DNA of 64,000 nt from Luteolibacter luteus (GTDB taxonomy: Bacteria > Verrucomicrobiota > Verrucomicrobiia > Verrucomicrobiales > Akkermansiaceae), in the NCBI RefSeq assembly GCF_012913485.1, contig NZ_CP051774.1:2604001-2668000 (forward strand). The letters run 5' to 3'. A program made the translations under genes and the position numbers. The stretch's first letter is position 1. Every line of letters starts with the position of its first letter. Below are positions 31,743-38,563 of the stretch, piece by piece. Below the pieces are notes generated by a model. That model did no database searches. It was given only the letters and a program-made list of their open reading frames with translations, and had not been told where the DNA came from.

Positions 31743-32824
31743 AGAGTCTGGTGAAAGCGATCGGACGCCTGCAGCGAGAGCACGAAGCCGGTGAGGAGAT
31801 CGATGGTGCGCTCGATGTCATCGAGGTGCGCCGTTTCCACGACCGAATGCATGCAACGCAATGGCAAGGATACCAACGCACTGGGAACGCCCTCGCGCAT
31901 GTGGAAAATCTTGTCCGTGTCCGTGCCGGTGAAGCGGCTGCTGGCCTCATGCTGCACGGGGATCTTCGCCTTGTCCGCAACGTCGATGAGACGCTGCACC
32001 ACCAGCGGATGGCTGGCGGTACCGTGACTGATGGTCGGGCCACCGCCCAGCTTCACGGTGCCGAACTTGGAATTGTCGATGCCCGGAGTGTCGGTGGCGT
32101 GGGTGACATCGAGGCAGACGCAGACATCCGGGAAGAGCCGGTAGGTGGCCATCATGGCGCCGTTTCCGCCGATTTCCTCCTGCACCATGTTCGCACAGAT
32201 CAGGGAGAAGCCTGGCTTCTTCTTACCCTTTGCGATGCGCTTCAGGACTTGGGCGATGATGTAGCCGCCGATGCGATTATCGATCGCGCGACCGACGAGG
32301 CGCTTGTGGGCCAGCTCGGTCGGGCCGTCTTCATAGACGCCCGGGTGACCGACGCGCAGGCCCATGGCGGTGACTTCCTTCGCATTCGAAGCACCGACAT
32401 CCACCCAGAGTTCGTGGATCTGCGGGGCTTTTTCGTCACCCAAGCTGTCGCGGCGCAGGTGGATCGCGGTATTGCCGATGATCCCCATCACGGGACCCTT
32501 GTCGCCTTGGAAAATGATACGACGCCCGCGGGCAGTGGCGGTATCGCTGCCACCGATGCGGTCGATCCGGATAAAGCCATCCTGCTGGATGGTCTTGATC
32601 ATGAAGCCGATCTCATCGGCGTGGGCGGCGAGCATCACGCTACGCTGGGACTTGCCCGTGAGGGTCGCCCAAGTGGAGCCGTAGGCATCGCAAGCGATCT
32701 CCGAGGCGGTCGGCCGGAGATAATCCGCCCAAACGCGCTGGCCGGGCATTTCAAAACCGGTGGGGCTAGGGGTCTTGAGCAGGGTGAAGAGGAAGTCCCG
32801 GTCGTCTTTCGTCATCCCCGCCAT
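31739..32824 (-). CDS. M42 family metallopeptidase (glutamyl/deblocking aminopeptidase type)
   Basis: A 361-residue M42 peptidase, a dinuclear zinc/cobalt enzyme that forms large tetrahedral cytoplasmic complexes and trims short peptides. Visible ligands are H68 in LAAHADEIGFM, bridging D182 in GRAIDNRIG, catalytic E216 and ligand E217 in NMVQEEIGGNGA, D239 in CLDVTHATDTPG and H326 in PLRCMHSVVE. M4 is an alternative start. The gene heads the overlapping trio M42 peptidase, exported protein, MoxR. Confidence 0.93.
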   Translation of the reverse strand: MAGMTKDDRDFLFTLLKTPSPTGFEMPGQRVWADYLRPTASEIACDAYGSTWATLTGKSQRSVMLAAHADEIGFMIKTIQQDGFIRIDRIGGSDTATARGRRIIFQGDKGPVMGIIGNTAIHLRRDSLGDEKAPQIHELWVDVGASNAKEVTAMGLRVGHPGVYEDGPTELAHKRLVGRAIDNRIGGYIIAQVLKRIAKGKKKPGFSLICANMVQEEIGGNGAMMATYRLFPDVCVCLDVTHATDTPGIDNSKFGTVKLGGGPTISHGTASHPLVVQRLIDVADKAKIPVQHEASSRFTGTDTDKIFHMREGVPSALVSLPLRCMHSVVETAHLDDIERTIDLLTGFVLSLQASDRFHQTL

Positions 32825-33005
32825 TCAAGCAGTTGTAGGGCAGAGGGCAATCGGGGAGTGAGGTTTAGCGGACAGAGATCTTTCCTCCAGCCCGAAGCCT
32901 CCCATTTCCAAGCGGTTCTCCGGGATCCGGCTACGCCAAATGCTATTTTCACCCATTTCAGGGGACAGCAGGGCAACTTGCCATGCTCACGCCGCCGACC
33001 ACAGG

Positions 33006-34559
33006 ATGAAGCGTAAACCCATCGATCCCATGCGTACCCGTGTTCCCGCGCTTGCTGCCTTGCTCTTCACTTTTGCGGTAGCCTTGCCGGCGCTGCCAAT
33101 CGCGGCGCAGGCCGCCGAGGTCGCCGCCTTCAATGGAGGAACGAGCACCTGGCACGATGGTTTCGTCCGCTACGACTTCATCATGAATGTCGAGACGCTG
33201 GAGATCTCGCCCTTCAAGGCTCCGGCCGGGGAGAACTTCGCGGTGCGCGATCCGAAACCGGGGACCCGACGCTGCGTGGTGATCGCGCCGAAGAAGGCCG
33301 CACCGGGAAATCCGTGGTCATGGCAGGGCTGCTACTGGGACCATGAACCGCAGACCGAGGTCGAGCTGCTGAGGCGCGGATTCCACATCGCCTACATCTC
33401 GGCGAACGCGGAGCTGCGACCCGGCAAGGAATGGGACAAGTGGTACGAGTTCCTGACAACGGAGCACGGACTATCGCCGAAGCCTGCCTTCATCGGCATG
33501 AGCCGGGGCGGCGAGTATTCCTACACGTGGGCAACGGCGAACCCGACCAAGGTCTCCTGCATCTATGCGGACAATCCGGGAGGAAACGCACAGATGATCG
33601 CGGGGCTGGGAGGTCTGGCCGAGAATGACGTGCCACTGCTCCATGTCTGCGGAAGCATGGACCCGCTGCTGGGGAGATTCTCCAATCTGATCGAAACGAT
33701 CTATCAGCAAATGGGCGGACGGATCTCGGTGATCCTCAAGGACGGAGCGGGTCACCATCCGCATAGCCTGCGTGATCCGAAGCCGATCGCCGATTTCATC
33801 GAGCAAAGCGTCCAGGCACGCAGCACCGCGACGCCGGCCTTCGCAGGTGAAAAGAGCCGGAGGAGCAGTTTCTATGGCAACGACATGAGCTATGCCTTCT
33901 CGGAAACGGAGGGCACCTCGATCACCAGCCGTGGTGCCCGCTTTACCGGGTGCTATGATCGCTACGCCTTCGAGCTGCCGGAAGTGGAAGGGGCGGTGAA
34001 TGTGATCGTGCCGAAGAAGGCCGCCGCCGGAACGCCGTGGGTCTTCCGCGCGGGCGTGGTGGAGCGGGACGCGACGGTGGACCTGGCCCTGCTCGCGAAG
34101 GGCTACCACATCGTCACAGGCCCCATTTCCTACAACAAGGATGGTGCGGACCTGAAGCACTGGAATGCGGTCTACAAGCATCTCACCGGCCATGGCTTTT
34201 CCGCGAAGCCGGTGATGGAAGGTGCAGGCCGCGCGGCCGGTGAAGCCTACGCATGGGCGATCGCGAATCCCGACAAGGTATCCGGCATCTATGCCGAGAA
34301 TCCGGTGCTGCAGTCCTTCATGTCGGAGGAACCGCTGCTGGAGAACCTGGCACCGCTGGCGACGGCGAAGGTGCCGCTGATCCATGTCTGCGGATCTCTC
34401 GACCCAGCCCTTGAGGACCAGACCCGCGCGGTCGAGAAGCGCTACACGGCACTCGGCGGGAAGATCACCGTGATCCTTCAAGAAGGCATCGCCCACTATC
34501 CCCTCTCACCCCGCGATCCACACGCGGCCGTGGAGGCCATCACAGGATCGCAGAAGTGA
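33006..34559 (+). CDS. Secreted tandem alpha/beta-hydrolase with a degenerate second domain
   Basis: A 517-residue exported protein (signal peptide after the basic start at 33006; ATG 33030 also possible). It is an internal duplication. Domain 1 (about 40-270) has the nucleophile elbow GMSRGGEYSY (S166), CGSMDPLL (D219) and GAGHHPHSL (H250). Domain 2 (about 290-515) aligns with it: the elbow reads GAGRAAGEAY with Gly408 in place of the serine, while CGSLDPAL (D466) and GIAHYPLSP (H497) are kept. Domain 2 is therefore predicted inactive and may bind substrate or stabilise domain 1. The natural ester is unknown. The gene is transcribed convergently with the hydrolase at 34644. Confidence 0.78.
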   Translation: MKRKPIDPMRTRVPALAALLFTFAVALPALPIAAQAAEVAAFNGGTSTWHDGFVRYDFIMNVETLEISPFKAPAGENFAVRDPKPGTRRCVVIAPKKAAPGNPWSWQGCYWDHEPQTEVELLRRGFHIAYISANAELRPGKEWDKWYEFLTTEHGLSPKPAFIGMSRGGEYSYTWATANPTKVSCIYADNPGGNAQMIAGLGGLAENDVPLLHVCGSMDPLLGRFSNLIETIYQQMGGRISVILKDGAGHHPHSLRDPKPIADFIEQSVQARSTATPAFAGEKSRRSSFYGNDMSYAFSETEGTSITSRGARFTGCYDRYAFELPEVEGAVNVIVPKKAAAGTPWVFRAGVVERDATVDLALLAKGYHIVTGPISYNKDGADLKHWNAVYKHLTGHGFSAKPVMEGAGRAAGEAYAWAIANPDKVSGIYAENPVLQSFMSEEPLLENLAPLATAKVPLIHVCGSLDPALEDQTRAVEKRYTALGGKITVILQEGIAHYPLSPRDPHAAVEAITGSQK

Positions 34560-34643
34560 GGTATCTGCAAGGATGGGGACCGGAATGGACTGGATGAATG
34601 GGATCTTGTAGCCGAGATCCCTCAGAGCATCTGACGACGGGTT

Positions 34644-35588
34644 TTACTTCTTGGCGGCGAAGAAGCTGCGGATCTCCGCGCCGATCTCCTTGGCGTGGGT
34701 TTCCAACGCGAAGTGCCCGGTGTCATAGAAGACGACCTTGGCATCCGGGTTGTCACGCTTGTAGGCCTCCGCACCGGGAGGAAGGAAGAAGGGGTCATTC
34801 TTTCCCCACACCGCAAGGGTGGGCACCTTGTAGGTGCGGAAGAACTCCTGGAACTTCGGGTAGAGCTTCACGTTGTTCTGATAGTCACCGAAGAGATCAA
34901 GCTGGGCTTCCGCGCTCTGAGGGCGGTCAAGCATGGCTTGATCGAGCGTGTAGGATTCGGGAGCGACGAGGCTTTCGTCCTTCACGCCATGGACGTACTG
35001 CCAGCGGGTGACTTCGGGGCTGAAGAACTTGCGGAGAGCATCGCGATTTTCCTGAGTGGGCTTGTCCCAATAGGTTTTGACGGGCCTCCAGCCTTCTTCC
35101 GAAAGGCCTTCGACGTAGGCATTCCCATTCTGGGTAACAATACCGGTGATGCGATCAGGATACTTCAGGGCCAGGCGCAGGCCGACCGGCGCGCCGTAGT
35201 CGAAGATGTAGATCGAGAACTTCCCGAGCTTCTGCTGCTCCACGAAGTCCCCCATCACCTTGGCGAGGTGGTCGAAGGTGTACTGGAACTTGGTGTGATC
35301 GGGCGCGCTGGAGAAGCCGAAGCCGGGAAGATCCGGGGCCATCACGTGGAAGTCTCCGGAAAGCTCGGGGATGAGGTCCCGGAACATGTGGCTGGAAGTC
35401 GGGAAGCCGTGGAGCAGGAGGATGACCGGCTTTCCGGGGTCTCCGGCTTCGCGATAGAAGATATCGGCTTCAGGCAGGGTGACGGTCTTGTAGCGGACCA
35501 CGGTATTCCCGGGTTCGGCGGCTGCCGGGGATGCGGTGAAGAGCGAGAGCGCAAGGGCTCCGGACGCGAGGATGGATGACGTGTTCAT
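34644..35588 (-). CDS. Secreted alpha/beta hydrolase with Asp nucleophile (epoxide hydrolase/dehalogenase type)
   Basis: A 314-residue exported protein (MNTSSILASGALALSLFTASPAAA). It has the oxyanion-loop LLLHGFPTSSHMFRDLIPEL, MAPDLPGFGFS, and the elbow YIFDYGAPVG with aspartate D130 as nucleophile, as in epoxide hydrolases and haloalkane dehalogenases, then WGKNDPFF (catalytic acid region) and DTGHFALE (catalytic His). Which class it belongs to cannot be settled without the two substrate tyrosines/tryptophans being placed. It is divergent from the CGNR regulator across a shared inverted-repeat region, suggesting control by that regulator. Confidence 0.85.
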   Translation of the reverse strand: MNTSSILASGALALSLFTASPAAAEPGNTVVRYKTVTLPEADIFYREAGDPGKPVILLLHGFPTSSHMFRDLIPELSGDFHVMAPDLPGFGFSSAPDHTKFQYTFDHLAKVMGDFVEQQKLGKFSIYIFDYGAPVGLRLALKYPDRITGIVTQNGNAYVEGLSEEGWRPVKTYWDKPTQENRDALRKFFSPEVTRWQYVHGVKDESLVAPESYTLDQAMLDRPQSAEAQLDLFGDYQNNVKLYPKFQEFFRTYKVPTLAVWGKNDPFFLPPGAEAYKRDNPDAKVVFYDTGHFALETHAKEIGAEIRSFFAAKK

Positions 35589-35600
35589 TGGAGTGAATTG

Positions 35601-35683
35601 TTGTAACCTTCAAAAATCACAAATGACAGTTACTCGATGTCTCCATCCCTGAAACTTGTCAAATCTAATTTTAAAGGTTACAA
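35601..35683. promoter_or_regulatory. Widely spaced inverted repeat in the hydrolase/CGNR divergent region
   Basis: TTGTAACCTT (35601-35610) and its exact complement AAGGTTACAA (35674-35683) flank the divergent intergenic region 63 bases apart. One arm lies 12 bases before the hydrolase start, the other 7 bases before the GTG of the CGNR gene, and A-rich tracts extend the symmetry. An isolated GTTAC also lies between them. The layout suggests two operator sites for the CGNR regulator acting on both promoters. Confidence 0.5.
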
Positions 35684-35690
35684 TCGGCAC

Positions 35691-36293
35691 GTGAGCACAG
35701 TTGGCCCTGAATTCGTTTTCCTTGGTGAGCATCCGGCCTTGGATTTCGCAAATACCCTCTACGCGCCGCACGGCGAGTTGGAAGACCAGCTGCGGTCCTG
35801 GGGCGACATCGTGGAGTGGCTTCGGCAGGCGAATCTCAGCGATGGGACGGCCCTCGAAGCGACCAAGGCCGAGGGCGAGGCGGCCGTGGAAGCGGTGGTG
35901 GCGCTGCGAAGAGCCTGGGCGAAGCAGATCGAGGGAATCCTGGAGGAAAAGCCGCTCCGCAAGGAGTTCCTGCAAACCCTGAACGCGGCTTTGGAGAAGG
36001 ATCTCTTTTCAGAAGCGGTGGTCGCAGAGGACGGGGCGGTCGGGCTGCAGCGGTCCGAGTCAAGGCTACGGGGCAGCGAGCGGGCGCTGGCTATCCTAGC
36101 ACGCCAGATCGCGGTCTTTCTCACGGAGTGCAACCATGAGTACCTGCGGCAATGCGCGGGACCGGGGTGCGTGCTGTATTTCTACGACACCACGAAGAAT
36201 CATCGCCGCCAGTGGTGCAGCGCGGCGGCCTGCGGGAACCGGCATAAGGTGGCGGCTTTCCGCGAACGGCAGGCGAAGAAGCGGACTAGCTAG
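35691..36293 (+). CDS. ABATE/CGNR zinc-finger transcriptional regulator
   Basis: Starting at GTG 35691 (MSTVGPEFVFLGEHPALDFANTL) the 200-residue protein has the ABATE N-terminal domain, which in this family begins right before a G-x-x-ALDF-NT motif, and a C-terminal CGNR zinc ribbon: CAGPGC then WCSAAACGNRHKVAAFRERQ. An ATG at 35637 would add 18 residues but would place the operator-like AAGGTTACAA inside the gene, so the shorter start is preferred; AAAGG precedes it. Family members are stress- or antibiotic-linked regulators. The divergent hydrolase is its probable target. Confidence 0.87.
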   Translation: MSTVGPEFVFLGEHPALDFANTLYAPHGELEDQLRSWGDIVEWLRQANLSDGTALEATKAEGEAAVEAVVALRRAWAKQIEGILEEKPLRKEFLQTLNAALEKDLFSEAVVAEDGAVGLQRSESRLRGSERALAILARQIAVFLTECNHEYLRQCAGPGCVLYFYDTTKNHRRQWCSAAACGNRHKVAAFRERQAKKRTS

Positions 36294-36350
36294 AAATGGA
36301 GCAAACCCCGTTCGCAACACCTTTGGCGTTGGCGATGCACCAATGAGGCA

Positions 36351-36404
36351 CCCCGGGTAGGCCTGCGGCCAACCCGGGGCTTTGCTACGATGCCCCTTTG
36401 GGGC
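36351..36404. repeat. REP-like double hairpin
   Basis: The intergenic stretch after the CGNR gene holds CCCCGGGT (36351-36358) with ACCCGGGG (36372-36379), extended internally by GGCC/GGCC after one mismatch. GCCCC-TTT-GGGGC (36392-36404) follows. It resembles the short GC-rich palindromic repeats scattered between genes in Planctomycetes and Verrucomicrobia. Lying between converging genes it may also terminate transcription or protect 3' ends. Confidence 0.55.
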
Positions 36405-36418
36405 AAAGGGAGATCGGC

Positions 36419-36982
36419 TTAGAACCCGAGGAAGTTCTCCAAGATCCGCTTTCCGTCCTGAGTCAGGATCGACTCGGGGTGGAACTGGACTCCGTGAACC
36501 GGGTGCTCCTTGTGGCGCAGGCCCATGATCTCGCCCTCAGCGGTCCATGCGGTGATCTCCAGGCAGTCCGGGAGGGTCTCGCGCTTCACGATCAGGGAGT
36601 GGTAGCGGGTCGCCTCGAAGGGGCTCGGAAGCCCGGCGAAGACACTCTGCCCCTCATGAAGGATGGGCGAAGTCTTGCCGTGCATGAGGCGATCCGCGCG
36701 GACGACGTCTCCGCCGTAGACCTGGCCGATCGACTGGTGGCCGAGGCAGACGCCGAGAATCGGGGTGGTGGCGCCCAGTTTCTCGATGAGTTCGCAGGAG
36801 ATGCCCGCTTCCGTCGGCGTGCAGGGACCAGGTGAAATGCAGATGCGCTCGGGCTTCAGGGCCTTCACGTCGTCCACCGTCAGCGCGTCGTTCCGCACGA
36901 TCTTCATCTCCGCCCCGAGCTCGCCGAAGTATTGGACGAGGTTGTAGGTGAAGGAGTCGTAGTTATCGATGATGAGCAACAT
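36419..36982 (-). CDS. trpG: Anthranilate synthase component II (glutamine amidotransferase)
   Basis: A 187-residue class I glutamine amidotransferase that supplies ammonia to TrpE. It starts [19 protein letters not shown], has ISPGPCTP, the nucleophile elbow [13 protein letters not shown] and the GVQFHPESI catalytic His/Glu end. PabA of folate synthesis has the same signatures, but the TrpE-type gene 6 bases upstream supports TrpG; dual use is possible. It is last in the minus-strand run from 42337. Confidence 0.94.
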   Translation of the reverse strand: MLLIIDNYDSFTYNLVQYFGELGAEMKIVRNDALTVDDVKALKPERICISPGPCTPTEAGISCELIEKLGATTPILGVCLGHQSIGQVYGGDVVRADRLMHGKTSPILHEGQSVFAGLPSPFEATRYHSLIVKRETLPDCLEITAWTAEGEIMGLRHKEHPVHGVQFHPESILTQDGKRILENFLGF

Positions 36983-36988
36983 GGCGGC

Positions 36989-38503
36989 TTATCCTTCGAG
37001 GGTTTTGGCGAGGGCGATGGCGCGGAGCAGGGCCTTGGCCTTGTTCACCGTCTCGTTGTATTCGTAAGTGGGATCGGAGTCCGCGACGACACCGGCACCG
37101 GCTTGGACATAGGCCTTGCCGTCTTTCAGCAGGCAGGTGCGGAGGGTGATACAGGAGTCGTGGCCGCCATCGAAGCCGAAGTAACCGACCGCGCCGGCAT
37201 AGGCGCCGCGGCGGCTTTTCTCGAGCTGGTTGATGATCTGCATGGCGCGGATCTTCGGCGCGCCGCTGACGGTGCCCGCCGGGAAAGTGGCGCGCAGCAC
37301 GTCGTAGGCACTGTGGGTGTCATCGAGCGTGCCGGTGACATTCGACACGATGTGCATCACGTGGCTGTAGCGCTCGATGATCATGAAGTCATCGACCTTC
37401 ACGCTGCCGTGCTCGGCGATGCGGCCGACGTCATTCCGGGCGAGATCGACGAGCATGAGGTGCTCGGCGCGCTCCTTCGGATCGGCGAGGAGATCGGCGG
37501 CAAGGGCATCGTCCTCCTCGGGAGTCTTACCCCTCCAGCGGGTGCCCGCGATCGGACGAATGTCGATGCGGCCCTCGATGGCGCGGACGTGGACCTCGGG
37601 CGAAGAGCCGACCAAGGAGAAATCGCCCAGTTCCAGAATGAACATGTAGGGCGAGGGATTCACATGGCGCAGGGCACGGTAGAGATCCACTGGAGAACGG
37701 TGGAAGTCCGCGGCAAAGCGCTGGCTGGGGACGAACTGGAAGACGTCGCCCGCGGCGATGAACTCCTTTCCTTCGAGCACCATCTGCTCGTACTCGGCCT
37801 GGGTGGTATTGCTCTCCGCCTTTTCCGGTTCCACGGGAGCGAGGCCATTGAGGGCCGGCACGTGGAGCGGGCGGTTCAGCATTTCCACGATGGCGGCGAC
37901 CTTCGCTTGGGCAGCGCCGTAGGCTTCCTCAAGCGTGGCGTGATCGCCGGTGAATGCATTCGCGATGATCTGGAGGCGGCGGAGGCGCTGATCGAAGACG
38001 ATCAGGGTATCCGCCAGCAAGAACACGGCATCCGGGATCCCGAGGTCGTCATTGGCGTGGGCCGGGACAGTGGACTCGAACTGCCGGACCGCGTCGTAGG
38101 AAAGGTAGCCGACCAAGCCGCCGCAGAAGGGCGGCAGGTTCCCGTGTGTGACCGGCTTGTAGCCCGCCATGTGACGCTCTAGCGCGGCCAGGACGTCGTC
38201 CTCCACGGTGACCTTTTCGACGGAGGAACCTTCGCGGATCGTCAGATCCTTGCCGCGGGCCTCGATGACGCGGCGCGGGCCGCTGCCGATGATCGACCAT
38301 CGTCCGCTCTTATCCGTGCTTTCGGCGCTCTCGAGCAGGAAGGAATGACGCGCGTCGCGCACCTTGAGGTACGCGGACAGCGGCGTCTCGAAGTCCGCGG
38401 CAAGCTGGGTGTAGACAGGGATGACATTTCCCTGCCCGGCCAGCTTGGCGAAGGCTTCGAACGACGGTTCGACCGGTAGTGGATTCACAACGCGCGGGAG
38501 CAT
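36989..38503 (-). CDS. trpE: Anthranilate synthase component I
   Basis: TrpE converts chorismate and glutamine-derived ammonia to anthranilate, the first step of tryptophan synthesis. The ATG at 38503 is chosen (MLPRVVNPLPVEPSFEAF); 12 further upstream codons look spurious. The feedback-binding LLES motif occurs in HSFLLESAES, and the catalytic half carries PSPYMFILELGDFSLVGSSPE, RPIAGTRWRG, LVDLARNDVGR, ATFPAGTVSGAPKIRAM and GAVGYFGFDGG. The LLES motif argues for tryptophan-sensitive TrpE over PabB. No trp leader peptide or attenuator was identified. Confidence 0.94.
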   Translation of the reverse strand: MLPRVVNPLPVEPSFEAFAKLAGQGNVIPVYTQLAADFETPLSAYLKVRDARHSFLLESAESTDKSGRWSIIGSGPRRVIEARGKDLTIREGSSVEKVTVEDDVLAALERHMAGYKPVTHGNLPPFCGGLVGYLSYDAVRQFESTVPAHANDDLGIPDAVFLLADTLIVFDQRLRRLQIIANAFTGDHATLEEAYGAAQAKVAAIVEMLNRPLHVPALNGLAPVEPEKAESNTTQAEYEQMVLEGKEFIAAGDVFQFVPSQRFAADFHRSPVDLYRALRHVNPSPYMFILELGDFSLVGSSPEVHVRAIEGRIDIRPIAGTRWRGKTPEEDDALAADLLADPKERAEHLMLVDLARNDVGRIAEHGSVKVDDFMIIERYSHVMHIVSNVTGTLDDTHSAYDVLRATFPAGTVSGAPKIRAMQIINQLEKSRRGAYAGAVGYFGFDGGHDSCITLRTCLLKDGKAYVQAGAGVVADSDPTYEYNETVNKAKALLRAIALAKTLEG

Positions 38504-38563
38504 GCCCGCGAACGGCCCGGGCGCAAGTCCCGAGGACAACCGATGGTGCTGAATCCACCGGGC

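Noticed and set aside
36419-36982. pabA (folate) instead of trpG
   Set aside because: The adjacent synthase carries the LLES feedback motif of TrpE; PabA use as a shared subunit cannot be excluded but is not the primary call.
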